NCBI GenBank assembly: GCA_038825775.1
Contig: JAWBOW010000019.1
Location: 1 to 15,232, forward strand
DNA: 15,232 nt
Direction of reading: 5' to 3'
Source of the DNA: JAWBOW01 sp038825775
GTDB lineage: Archaea > Nanobdellota > Nanobdellia > Woesearchaeales > WAPY01
Shown here: positions 6,586 through 13,265 of the stretch, in pieces
How positions within the stretch are numbered: the first letter of the stretch is position 1
Layout: the number at the start of each line of letters is the position of its first letter
Notes under the pieces: generated by a model
What the model was told of the DNA's origin: nothing
The model's database searches: none
Seen by the model: the letters and a program-made list of their open reading frames with translations, nothing else
Program-made: the position numbers and the translations under genes

Positions 6586-6656
6586 AAAGAAATTCTTAAT
6601 GTGGTTAATTATATGATTAGTTATTATTAGTAAAATTGTTTTTTATTTTTATTCCA
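6586..6656. terminator. Convergent intergenic region with T-tract
   Basis: The 63-nt gap between the two convergent stop codons holds a T-rich stretch at 6637-6656 (runs of 4-6 T) usable for plus-strand termination. No hairpin was identified. Archaeal termination at T-tracts is common. Confidence 0.35.
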
Positions 6657-7293
6657 AATTAAATTCTTTTTTTATTCTCAAAAGAAAATTCTTGTTCTTA
6701 TTCTGAGTTATGTTCATCTTTTTGTTTGCCTCCTCTATAAGGGCTTTTAAGTAAGAATCCTCTACTAAAATTCCGTTTTCTGTTTTAGAGTTTTTAGCAA
6801 TCAAAGTACTTATGTTTTCTGTTCCCTCAATTTCAATTATTATTCTGTGAGCGAGTGTGATTATTCCTGATTTTTTAAGCCCAGAATCCCTTGCCATTTT
6901 TAATAGTTTATCAGCACTTTCTAAGTTTTTAGCACACACATGAAGTATTAACGGTTCTTGCTTAAACCAAATGCTGTCCCCTTCTCTCATTCTTTTTATT
7001 CCTTCTAATAATGCATTCTTTAAATCATCAAAAACTGCATTTTTATGGGTTACATATAACCATTCTGATTTGTCCTTTCTCCTGTTTTTATCAACTTTTA
7101 TAAGCATTATCCTTCCAGCACAAGAACTTGTTGTGTAATAATCATCCAAAGAATTAATTGTGAGAACAAGTTCTCTTATTTCCTCATCTAAACTTCCCTT
7201 TTTTGATTTATCATAAAAACTCATCTTTTTTAGAATATTTTTTTTCTCATTTTTAAACACTGCATCGCTCTTAATAGAAAATTTCTTTTCCAT
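6649..7293 (-). CDS. taw3: tRNA wybutosine-synthesis methyltransferase Taw3/TYW3
   Basis: A 214-residue enzyme of the TYW3 family, which N4-methylates the tricyclic wybutosine precursor at position 37 of tRNAPhe using SAM. Signature segments are DKSKKGSLDE at 28-37, YYTTSSCAGRI at 52-62 (the family SSCSGR motif with Ala for the second Ser), a WLYVTHKNA strand near 78-86, and QEPLILHV followed by ADKLLKMARDSGLKKSGI. The family is restricted to archaea and eukaryotes, which supports the archaeal origin of the window. The final 30 residues are Lys/Asn-rich and unlike the core. It stands alone with a TATA-like box 26 nt before its ATG. Other Taw genes are not in the window. Confidence 0.92.
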   Translation of the reverse strand: MEKKFSIKSDAVFKNEKKNILKKMSFYDKSKKGSLDEEIRELVLTINSLDDYYTTSSCAGRIMLIKVDKNRRKDKSEWLYVTHKNAVFDDLKNALLEGIKRMREGDSIWFKQEPLILHVCAKNLESADKLLKMARDSGLKKSGIITLAHRIIIEIEGTENISTLIAKNSKTENGILVEDSYLKALIEEANKKMNITQNKNKNFLLRIKKEFNLE

Positions 7294-7314
7294 AGAATTA
7301 AAAAATCAAGAATT

Positions 7315-7325
7315 ATTTTTAAATC
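7315..7325 (-). promoter_or_regulatory. TATA box of taw3
   Basis: GATTTAAAAAT on the minus strand is centred about 26 nt before the ATG at 7293, the leaderless arrangement seen elsewhere in the window. Confidence 0.45.
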
Positions 7326-7344
7326 TTGCTTTGTTTTTTCAATT

Positions 7345-7390
7345 ATAAAAAAATAAAAGAATAAAATAAGAACTAAAAAAATCAAAAAAG
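7345..7390 (-). terminator. T-tract terminator after the surface-protein gene
   Basis: Read on the minus strand just past the stop of the surface protein there are successive runs of six to seven T (complement of A-runs near 7384-7389, 7375-7381 and 7347-7353). Such multiple T-tracts fit archaeal intrinsic termination. Confidence 0.45.
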
Positions 7391-7399
7391 ATTATTTTT

Positions 7400-9253
7400 T
7401 TACCTTCTCAAAAACAATCTCACTAAAAGTATTATTATTAATGCTACAACAATCACAATAACAGCAATCAATAATAATATGTATTCTGTTGTTTCTGTGA
7501 ATTTTTTCTCTTCAGTTATTGGAACTGCTGTTACTGTTGGTGTTGGAGTCTCAACAACTATTGTTTGTGTAGGAGTTGGTGTTGCTGTTTGTGTTGGTGT
7601 AGGAGTTATTGTTGCTGCACAATCCCTTACAGTTAATTGAACTGTTTTTTGGTCATTCAAAATATCTGTATTATAGTATGTCCTTACTATTATTGAGTAT
7701 GTTCCTGCTTTTACATCATCAGGAATAATAAATTGGTGACTAAATCTTCTCTCGCTATCTTCATCAAAAGGATCGTTGCTTAATTCAAAGTTTTCTCTTC
7801 TTAAAATCTTCAACTGCTGACTCTCTATGCTCAAACCTGCTTTGTCTTCATAACTGCTTCCCAAGTTTATAATTCTTGTTTCGAGTATTACTGTTCTATC
7901 ACAACTTATTTCTTCTGGCATTAAGGTTAAACTTCTTATTCTTACATCATGATTTTTCTTATCTACACTTAACTTTATGGTCATCTCTGCAACTTGATCA
8001 TACCCATTTTCATCCTTTCCCTCAGCACGTATTACTAAATCATATTCTTGCTCATCAACTTTTAAAGGTATTTTGAAATCAATTGTTTTTGACACGATTG
8101 TGTTATACCTTATGTTAAATTCGCTTGTTTCTTCTTCAATATCCTCACCATCATCTATTCCAACTGCTGTAATTCTTAAAACAACATTTTTTATTGTGAT
8201 TCTCTCGCTAGAAGTATACATGTTTTTTAATGAAACTTTAACACTAACTTGTGATTCTGGCTTTACTGTTATTATATCACCAGAGCCAACACTAGAATCC
8301 CTTGAACCATCAACAGTTACCTCAACATTATAAATTTCAAGTTTTCTTGGAACAACAACATTAACATAGAATTGTTTTGTTGTTGTATAAGTTCCATCAC
8401 TAACTTGCACTATAACTAAGAAACTTCCTGTTCTTGTTGGAGTCCAAGTTATTAGTCCTGTGCTTGTAATGCTCATTCCTTCTGGTTTTTGAACCAAAGT
8501 ATAAGTTAAAGAATCTCCATCAGGATCATAAGCATCAACTTGTAAGCTGAATGCTTGATTTACAGTAACTGTTTGGTTTGTAATGTCATTTATTATTGGA
8601 GCATCTGGAATTGGATTTACTGTTATTTGCAATGTTGTATCTGCTACTGATATTCCATCACTAACCCTTACTTTACAGCTAGCGCTTCCAAAATAATTTT
8701 GTGCTGGCTTAAAATAAAGTAGTGTTCCATTTATGTAACAATCAACCTTAGAAGCGTTCTTTTCTGCTATGCTAAAAGTTAGATTATCAAAGTCAGCATC
8801 AGAAACAAAATCAGCTAAGTTTATTGATTGTGCATCAGAGTCCTCATTAACCGTTTGTGATGGTAAAGGCATTAACCAAACAGGAGGATTATTTATATAA
8901 AGTGTTCTTGCAGTTCCCCAAGCAAATGTTATCTCATCATAACACCTTATGTTCCAGTTTATTATCTTTCTTGATGTGTATTCTCTAGTGAATAAATTTG
9001 TTCCATTTGTTACTGTGTTATCTACTTCTATTAAGGAGAATGTACCTGTTTCATTTGTCCACAAACTACAATTAATTAAATCATAGTTGCTTGTAACATT
9101 ATACACAAAGTTCACAATTCCTGGAACCAAAACTGTTCCATGAGAAGGTGTTATTAGAGTTATTGTTGGTGTTGCAGCACTTGCAGAACTAACAACTAAA
9201 AAACCAAAGAAAACCAATATAGCAAAAAATTTTATAATTCCTTTGTTTTTCAT
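7400..9253 (-). CDS. Secreted Ig/cadherin-like surface protein with C-terminal anchor
   Basis: A 617-residue exported protein. Residues 1-27 are a classic signal peptide (Lys-rich start, hydrophobic core, SSASA-A). Then follow about five beta-rich modules: 28-121 Ig-like, 122-213 a VNEDSD-type tandem/cadherin-like repeat, 217-301 a putative Ig/cadherin repeat with DPDGDSLTY and LITWTPT, and 304-430 and 435-543 two CARDB-like Ig modules. A Thr/Pro-rich linker at 546-580 (two TPTPTQT units) precedes a transmembrane helix at 591-612 and an RLFLRR tail inside. Several N-x-S/T sequons occur in the first 230 residues. The layout is that of an archaeal cell-surface adhesin or S-layer-associated protein; the binding partner is unknown. 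A GGGGG ribosome binding site lies 7 nt before the ATG, with a TATA box farther upstream, so this gene has a leader, unlike many neighbours. Confidence 0.85.
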   Translation of the reverse strand: MKNKGIIKFFAILVFFGFLVVSSASAATPTITLITPSHGTVLVPGIVNFVYNVTSNYDLINCSLWTNETGTFSLIEVDNTVTNGTNLFTREYTSRKIINWNIRCYDEITFAWGTARTLYINNPPVWLMPLPSQTVNEDSDAQSINLADFVSDADFDNLTFSIAEKNASKVDCYINGTLLYFKPAQNYFGSASCKVRVSDGISVADTTLQITVNPIPDAPIINDITNQTVTVNQAFSLQVDAYDPDGDSLTYTLVQKPEGMSITSTGLITWTPTRTGSFLVIVQVSDGTYTTTKQFYVNVVVPRKLEIYNVEVTVDGSRDSSVGSGDIITVKPESQVSVKVSLKNMYTSSERITIKNVVLRITAVGIDDGEDIEEETSEFNIRYNTIVSKTIDFKIPLKVDEQEYDLVIRAEGKDENGYDQVAEMTIKLSVDKKNHDVRIRSLTLMPEEISCDRTVILETRIINLGSSYEDKAGLSIESQQLKILRRENFELSNDPFDEDSERRFSHQFIIPDDVKAGTYSIIVRTYYNTDILNDQKTVQLTVRDCAATITPTPTQTATPTPTQTIVVETPTPTVTAVPITEEKKFTETTEYILLLIAVIVIVVALIIILLVRLFLRR

Positions 9254-9259
9254 TTTTCA

Positions 9260-9265
9260 ACCCCC
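9260..9265 (-). promoter_or_regulatory. Ribosome binding site of the surface-protein gene
   Basis: On the minus strand a GGGGGTT run lies 7 nt before the ATG at 9253. It fixes the start, which also begins a typical signal peptide. Confidence 0.55.
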
Positions 9266-9311
9266 AAACATTATTTTTGATTTTAATTTAAGTTTTCTAT
9301 TGTTTTTCTTT

Positions 9312-9322
9312 TCTTATAAAGC
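9312..9322 (-). promoter_or_regulatory. Candidate TATA box of the surface-protein gene
   Basis: GCTTTATAAG on the minus strand is centred near 9317. Transcription would start near 9290 and give a leader of about 38 nt that includes the ribosome binding site. A weaker TTTAAAG lies 20 nt farther upstream. Confidence 0.45.
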
Positions 9323-9498
9323 TTTTAATAACTTTAAATATGCTTCACATATAAATAATTTATCTTTTTTATTTATTTTTTTATAGTTATAGCTCTTTTT
9401 TATCCCGTAGTAGTTACATCACTATATAAATATTATTGTTTTTTAAAAGATATTTTATAAGATATATTTTTTATTACATTTATTTTCTTTTTTGAATT

Positions 9499-9753
9499 TT
9501 ATATCTGGTGCTTTCTTGAAATTTTCTTAGCCATCTTATATAACAAAAAACTACAAAGAACTAATAGAAAAAAAGAAAAAATAAAGCCCACATCTCTAAA
9601 AGCATCTAAACCTATCTTTCTAAGAATTATAATAAAAAACATAAAAAGAACTAAAACAATAAAAATAACTATGAAATTTGTTATTTTCTTAGTAATAATA
9701 AATGTTTTGTGATGTTTTCTAAAATTTTTTAGATTTATTTCTTTTGGTTTCAC
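9499..9753 (-). CDS. Small two-helix membrane protein, unknown function
   Basis: An 84-residue protein not matched to a family. Residues 1-25 are basic (KPKEINLKNFRKHHKTF), 27-46 and 55-74 are strong hydrophobic helices joined by a short basic/acidic loop (RKIGLDAFRD), and the tail is basic (KKISRKH). By the positive-inside rule both ends probably face the cytoplasm. The start is a GTG; no in-frame ATG lies upstream, and a TATA-like GATTTAAAAT is centred about 28 nt before it, which supports this start. It is on the same strand as the large surface protein but 245 nt away with separate promoter signals, so cotranscription is not assured. The unusual start and low complexity keep confidence moderate. 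Confidence 0.6.
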   Translation of the reverse strand: MKPKEINLKNFRKHHKTFIITKKITNFIVIFIVLVLFMFFIIILRKIGLDAFRDVGFIFSFFLLVLCSFLLYKMAKKISRKHQI

Positions 9754-9776
9754 AATATAACATTAAATATTTAGAA

Positions 9777-9786
9777 TATTTTAAAT
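9777..9786 (-). promoter_or_regulatory. TATA box of the two-helix membrane protein
   Basis: GATTTAAAAT on the minus strand, centred about 28 nt before the GTG start at 9753. Confidence 0.4.
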
Positions 9787-9834
9787 CTTTGTTTTTTTGT
9801 TTTATTATTACAAAAATTTAACAAAAATGGGAAA

Positions 9835-9846
9835 TATTTAAAAACC
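9835..9846 (+). promoter_or_regulatory. TATA box of the P/Q-rich coiled-coil gene
   Basis: The sequence TATTTAAAAACC is centred near 9840. Transcription would start near 9866 and leave a leader of about 35 nt that carries the ribosome binding site at 9888-9896. Confidence 0.5.
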
Positions 9847-9887
9847 TTACATTATTTAATTTAGAAAAGAATTTAAAATTCAAAAAA

Positions 9888-9896
9888 GAGGGTGAT
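9888..9896 (+). promoter_or_regulatory. Strong ribosome binding site
   Basis: GAGGGTGAT ends 4 nt before the ATG at 9901. It matches the archaeal GGTGAT consensus complementary to the 16S rRNA 3' end and fixes the start. Confidence 0.7.
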
Positions 9897-9900
9897 TTAA

Positions 9901-10575
9901 ATGGCAAAAGATTATGAGATTGTTCCAAAAAAAGAATTAGAAGAGTTAAAAAAAGAAATAAAATTGCTCAAACAAGAACTTAAAAATTATTCTTCTACTA
10001 GTCAAGAAATTCCTGGAAGCAAAAGCCTTCAAGAGTCAATAGAAGAATTAATCTCTGTTTTTAGAGAAGCTGTTGAAGAACTTAAAAATCCTAAACAGGA
10101 TAAAGAGTTTAAAGAAAATTATGAACTTCCACTAAAAGTTTTAATTGAACAGAACGAAAAAATAGCAAAAGGAATTTTAGCATTGGCAGACATTTTAAAT
10201 GAACACCTTCCACAGATAAAAGAAAATACTCAACAAGTAAGAGCTCGTTACATAAGAATCCCTGTTCAGATGCCAAACACAACATATCCTCAACAACAAG
10301 TAATTCAGCAATACCCTCAACAAATTCAACAGCCAGCTCAGCCAACTCAACAATTTCAGTTCTACCAACAACCAAATCCGCCAATTGATCAAAAATTAAG
10401 CCCTCAAATAACAACACAACCACAAATATCACCGACACTACAAATATCACCACAAACAACAGAAACCCAAATTCCAAAACCTCAATCTCCAAATGTTCAA
10501 ACTATTGTTTCGAATCAACAACAATCTCAAGATATAAAACCAAAGCCATTACCAAAGCACGAACTAAAATTCTAA
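9901..10575 (+). CDS. Coiled-coil protein with Pro/Gln-rich tail, unknown function
   Basis: I do not recognise a named family. The 224-residue protein has no signal peptide or membrane helix. Residues 8-30 (PKKELEELKKEIKLLKQEL) and about 42-112 are predicted helices, the first with clear coiled-coil heptads. Residues 120-215 are a low-complexity Pro/Gln/Thr segment with repeated QQ, YPQQ, PQIS and QISP units, probably disordered. The end is basic (KPKPLPKHELKF). The strong ribosome binding site and own promoter suggest good expression. A helical oligomerising head with a flexible tail could be a scaffold or a protein attached to a cell structure, but that is inference. The next gene follows 24 nt later and is probably cotranscribed. 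Confidence 0.75.
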   Translation: MAKDYEIVPKKELEELKKEIKLLKQELKNYSSTSQEIPGSKSLQESIEELISVFREAVEELKNPKQDKEFKENYELPLKVLIEQNEKIAKGILALADILNEHLPQIKENTQQVRARYIRIPVQMPNTTYPQQQVIQQYPQQIQQPAQPTQQFQFYQQPNPPIDQKLSPQITTQPQISPTLQISPQTTETQIPKPQSPNVQTIVSNQQQSQDIKPKPLPKHELKF

Positions 10576-10599
10576 AAAACAAAAACAATTTAGTTCAAT

Positions 10600-11151
10600 A
10601 TGATTTCAAAATATCGTCTTAGGAATTTTATAATTGCATTAGGAAATTCAGCAAATAAGATAAAAGAAGAAAAAAAAGAGAATATAGTTTCTACAGATAT
10701 TAAAAAGTATGTAGACACACAAAAAAACCAAAAAGATAAATTAAAATTTTCAGAAAAGGAATTGTTAAATCAAATAAAAGAATATGAGAATGAAATAAGA
10801 AAACTAATTAAGAATTCAAGGCCTGATTTAAAGTTTTATGCAGAGCACAGAATAAATTCTATAAAAATAGAAAAAAACTTAGAAATTGTAAAAGAAAAAT
10901 TAGAGAAGTTATATGAGGAAGTGCTTAGCAGAAAAGAAAGGGAAGAAGAAAGAATATTATTAGAAAATAAGATTTTAAAAAATCAAAAGATCAAAAAAAT
11001 ACAGGAATTAAAGGAAATTATAAAGAACATTGAAACACAATTTGCTCTTATAAGAAACAAGTTAAGCAAAAAAAATAGGGAAAAAATAAATAAAAAGATA
11101 AAAAAGATTAAAGCAAAAATAAACGAATTGTCAAAAAAATATAAAGGATAA
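10600..11151 (+). CDS. Lys/Glu-rich coiled-coil protein, unknown function
   Basis: A 183-residue protein with no recognised family, signal peptide or membrane helix. It starts with a short mixed segment (RLRNFIIALGNSAN) and from about residue 50 to the end is almost continuous charged helix with heptad-like spacing of Leu/Ile between Lys and Glu, for example around 52-72, 88-130 and 140-180. One His-containing break occurs near 78-86 (DLKFYAEHR). Lysine is very abundant, so the protein is strongly basic. It lies 24 nt after the Pro/Gln-rich coiled-coil gene and 67 nt before the histone-fold gene on the same strand. An elongated helical structural or nucleic-acid-associated protein would fit, but nothing proves either. 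Confidence 0.7.
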   Translation: MISKYRLRNFIIALGNSANKIKEEKKENIVSTDIKKYVDTQKNQKDKLKFSEKELLNQIKEYENEIRKLIKNSRPDLKFYAEHRINSIKIEKNLEIVKEKLEKLYEEVLSRKEREEERILLENKILKNQKIKKIQELKEIIKNIETQFALIRNKLSKKNREKINKKIKKIKAKINELSKKYKG

Positions 11152-11172
11152 AGAAAGATAAAAGTAGATTAG

Positions 11173-11196
11173 ATTTAATATAAAAATATATAAATA
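11173..11196 (+). promoter_or_regulatory. Promoter region of the histone-fold gene
   Basis: Two overlapping TATA-like boxes, TTTAATATAAAA (centred near 11179) and TATATAAAT (centred near 11191), precede the gene. The first would give a short leader containing the ribosome binding site; the second would start transcription next to the ATG. Confidence 0.45.
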
Positions 11197-11207
11197 AGAT
11201 CCTAAGC

Positions 11208-11215
11208 AGGGTGAT
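11208..11215 (+). promoter_or_regulatory. Ribosome binding site of the histone-fold gene
   Basis: AGGGTGAT ends 3 nt before the ATG at 11219 and fixes the start of this short gene. Confidence 0.65.
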
Positions 11216-11218
11216 AGT

Positions 11219-11398
11219 ATGGGGGAAATAATTATAAAAAGCAGAATAAAGGACTATGCTGAACTTAATAATAAAAAATTTCAAGTTGCAAGCGATTTTC
11301 CAGATGCGTTATCACAAGAAGTAATAAGGATAATTAAAAAGGCATGTGAGAGAGCAGAAGCAAATGGCAGAAAAACAATAATGGCAAAAGACATTTAA
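11219..11398 (+). CDS. Small histone-fold protein (DUF1931-like)
   Basis: A 59-residue protein, short enough to be missed by length-limited gene calling. It begins MGEIIIKSRIKDY, has a mid-section FQVASDFPDALSQEVIRIIK (21-40) as the long central helix, and ends ACERAEANGRKTIMAKDI (42-59). The ending closely parallels archaeal histones (HAGRKTIKAEDI) and the DUF1931 group (RAKANGRKTVMARDL), which have the histone fold. It may bind DNA or act as a histone-related chromatin or regulatory protein; DUF1931 members have not been assigned one clear role, to my knowledge. It has its own promoter-like sequence and a GGTGAT ribosome binding site. It lies between the coiled-coil pair and gltX. Confidence 0.87.
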   Translation: MGEIIIKSRIKDYAELNNKKFQVASDFPDALSQEVIRIIKKACERAEANGRKTIMAKDI

Positions 11399-11421
11399 TA
11401 ATTTCTTTTTTAAATTATTTT
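11399..11421 (+). terminator. T-tract after the histone-fold gene
   Basis: Right after the stop the sequence contains a run of six T followed by further T-rich stretches (11404-11421). No hairpin is needed for archaeal T-tract termination. Confidence 0.4.
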
Positions 11422-11457
11422 TAATTAATTACTAAATGACAAAAAAATTCAAAAAGA

Positions 11458-11476
11458 TTTATAAAAAACAACCAAA
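11458..11476 (+). promoter_or_regulatory. TATA box and downstream element of gltX
   Basis: TTTATAAAAAACAACCAA begins 32 nt before the ATG at 11490; the TATA centre is about 28 nt before that ATG. It lies inside the longer reading frame that begins at 11436, so it argues for the later start. It resembles the elements before queH and the nucleotidyltransferase gene. Confidence 0.55.
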
Positions 11477-11489
11477 TAACATTTTCTTT

Positions 11490-13226
11490 ATGAATAATAA
11501 GAAACAAAAAGAAGAATTATTAAGTGAAGAGCTAAAGGAAAGTGTATTTAAATTTGCATTACAAAATGCTATACTACATTCCGGAATTGCTGACGCAAAA
11601 GCAGTTTTGGGAAAGGTCTTAGCGGAAAAAAAGGAGTTAAGGGAAAAAGCAAAAGAAGTTTTAGAATATTGTGAAAAGATTGCAAAAGAGGTAAGCAAAT
11701 TAAGCTTGGAAGAGCAAAAGAAAATACTTCAAGAAAGATATCCTGAGTTGTTAGAAGAGAAAAAGAGAAAAAAGGATCTTCCAGAACTCAAAAATGCAGA
11801 GTTTGGAAAGGTTGTAACAAGAATTCCACCAGAACCGTCAAAATATAATCATATAGGACATGCTCTTTCATTTCTTATAAATTATCTTTATGCAAAAAAG
11901 TATAATGGAAAGTGTGTTTTAAGGTTTGAAGATACAAATCCAAAAACATCAAAGCAGGAATATGTAGATGCGATGAAAGAGGACGTTCTAGATTACTTAG
12001 ACATAAAACCAGACAAGATTGTTTTTGTAAGTGATGACATGGAAAGATTTTACGAACTTGCTGAAAAACTTATTATTCAAGGAAAAGCATATGTTTGTTT
12101 TTGCCAAAGAGAAAAAATGCAGGAGTTAAGAAAAAAAGGCATAGAATGTGATTGCAGAAATAAAAGTTCTAATCAAAATCTTGAAGAGTGGAAAAATATG
12201 CTTAACAGGAAATACAGAGAAGGAGAATGCTCTTTGAGATTAAAAATTGATATGAAAGCAGATAATTATGTGATGAGGGATCCTGTAATATTTAGAATAG
12301 TCTATGAGGAACATTATAGGCAAGGTAAAAAGTATTGTGTTTATCCAGTGTATGATTTTGAAAACGCTGTTGAAGAAGAATTTTGTGGAGTAACTCATAT
12401 TTTGAGAAGTGCAGAATTTGGAAAGATGAGAGTTGAGTTACAAGATTATATAAAGGATCTTTTTGGATTTAAAAAACAAACAGTAATACAGTACGGAAGG
12501 TTTAATGTTGTTGGAGCCATAACTCAGGGAAGAATAATAAGACAATTAATAGAAGAAAAAAAGGTAATTGGTTGGGATGATCCTAGTTTGGTTACTTTAA
12601 GGGCTTTGAGAAGAAGAGGAATACAAAAGGAAACATACTATGAGTTAGCAAGAACAGTTGGTTTAAGCCCTACCCAAACAAATATCGAGTGGAGTGTTAT
12701 TGCAGCAATAAATAGAAAAATACTTGATCCAATTGCAAAAAGATTTTTCTTTATTGAAAATCCTGTTAGCATAACTATAGAGGGTGCTCCTGAACAAAAT
12801 GTTAAAATAAAACTTCATCCAGAGCATTTAGAGTATGGTTTTAGGGAATTTAAGACGAGCAAAGAGTTTTATATCGAAAAGAAGGACTTTGAAGAATTAA
12901 GTGAGGGTGAGCTTTGTAGATTAATGGAATGTTTAAATTTTAAAAAACAAAATCAAAAATTTGTTTTTGATTCTTTAGAAGTAAGTGTTTTCAAAGAAAA
13001 AGGTAAAAAGATAATACATTGGCTTCCAAAGGATAAAGATCAAATTGTTAAAGTAAAAATATTTACTCCAGAGCATATTTATATAGAAGGAATTGCTGAG
13101 AAAAACATAAAGGAAATAAAAATTGGGGATGTTGTTCAATTTGAAAGGTTTGGTTTTTGCAGATTGGATAGTATAGTAAGGGAGAATTCAGAGGATGTTT
13201 TTATTTTTTGGTTCACGCATAAATAA
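11490..13226 (+). CDS. gltX: Glutamyl-tRNA synthetase (archaeal/GlnRS-like type)
   Basis: A 578-residue class I synthetase that charges tRNAGlu (and, in many archaea, tRNAGln for later amidation). From the ATG at 11490: residues 1-100 are the helical archaeal N-terminal domain, PPEPSKYNHIGHA at 113-125 contains the HIGH motif, FEDTNP at 146-151 binds glutamate/ATP, C203-x-C205 and C220-x-C222 form a zinc-finger-like insert, and GVTHILR and GWDDPS-LVTLRALRRRGI (361-378) are typical of the archaeal/GlnRS subfamily. The C-terminal part is the beta-barrel anticodon-binding region. Where the KMSKS-equivalent loop is expected (344-348, DNA 12519-12533) the sequence is ITQGR, without the usual Ser-Lys. 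The earlier ATG at 11436 would add 18 residues, but a TATA box lies inside that extension. Confidence 0.94.
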   Translation: MNNKKQKEELLSEELKESVFKFALQNAILHSGIADAKAVLGKVLAEKKELREKAKEVLEYCEKIAKEVSKLSLEEQKKILQERYPELLEEKKRKKDLPELKNAEFGKVVTRIPPEPSKYNHIGHALSFLINYLYAKKYNGKCVLRFEDTNPKTSKQEYVDAMKEDVLDYLDIKPDKIVFVSDDMERFYELAEKLIIQGKAYVCFCQREKMQELRKKGIECDCRNKSSNQNLEEWKNMLNRKYREGECSLRLKIDMKADNYVMRDPVIFRIVYEEHYRQGKKYCVYPVYDFENAVEEEFCGVTHILRSAEFGKMRVELQDYIKDLFGFKKQTVIQYGRFNVVGAITQGRIIRQLIEEKKVIGWDDPSLVTLRALRRRGIQKETYYELARTVGLSPTQTNIEWSVIAAINRKILDPIAKRFFFIENPVSITIEGAPEQNVKIKLHPEHLEYGFREFKTSKEFYIEKKDFEELSEGELCRLMECLNFKKQNQKFVFDSLEVSVFKEKGKKIIHWLPKDKDQIVKVKIFTPEHIYIEGIAEKNIKEIKIGDVVQFERFGFCRLDSIVRENSEDVFIFWFTHK

Positions 13227-13237
13227 AAAATAAAAAA

Positions 13238-13247
13238 TTTATAAAAG
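13238..13247 (+). promoter_or_regulatory. TATA box upstream of the zinc-ribbon gene
   Basis: TTTATAAAAG is centred about 24 nt before the ATG at 13266, 12 nt after the gltX stop. Its spacing suggests a start at the codon itself, yet a ribosome binding site also precedes the gene, so readthrough from gltX may contribute. Confidence 0.4.
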
Positions 13248-13255
13248 ATTTAAGT

Positions 13256-13261
13256 GGTGAT
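13256..13261 (+). promoter_or_regulatory. Ribosome binding site of the zinc-ribbon gene
   Basis: GGTGAT ends 4 nt before the ATG at 13266. It overlaps an upstream in-frame GTG (13254), which is therefore unlikely to be the start. Confidence 0.6.
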
Positions 13262-13265
13262 TATC

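Larger units (their letters stand above)
9254..9498. other. Intergenic region upstream of the surface-protein gene
   Basis: These 245 nt are almost pure A+T and hold no convincing gene. On the minus strand they contain the leader of the surface-protein gene and its promoter. A short, relatively GC-rich patch (about 9403-9421) lies just downstream, on the minus strand, of a second TATA-like sequence at 9421-9434. The rest is T-rich on the plus strand and shows no hairpin or repeat that I can support. Confidence 0.5.

Noticed and set aside
7500..7615. Repeat array that might be a CRISPR or satellite
   Set aside because: The repeated ggtgt/gttgt units are the codons of the Thr/Pro-rich linker of the surface protein.
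8073..8333. Plus-strand frame within the surface-protein gene
   Set aside because: It is a shadow of the minus-strand gene, without start signals or a recognisable domain.
9353..9434. Possible tRNA or other structured RNA in the intergenic region
   Set aside because: No cloverleaf, conserved tRNA T-loop or C/D box pair could be found; the region is nearly all A and T.
10280..10480. Short direct repeats (caaca, ctcaa, aatatcacc)
   Set aside because: They encode the low-complexity Pro/Gln tail and have no spacer structure.
10109..10492. Minus-strand frame rich in Val/Leu opposite the Pro/Gln-rich protein
   Set aside because: It is the antisense image of the repetitive CAA/CCA codons of the real gene and has no promoter or ribosome binding site.
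11436..11489. N-terminal extension of gltX from the earlier ATG
   Set aside because: A TATA box at the leaderless distance from the ATG at 11490 lies inside this stretch, and the extra 18 residues are Lys/Phe-rich and not expected in the family.
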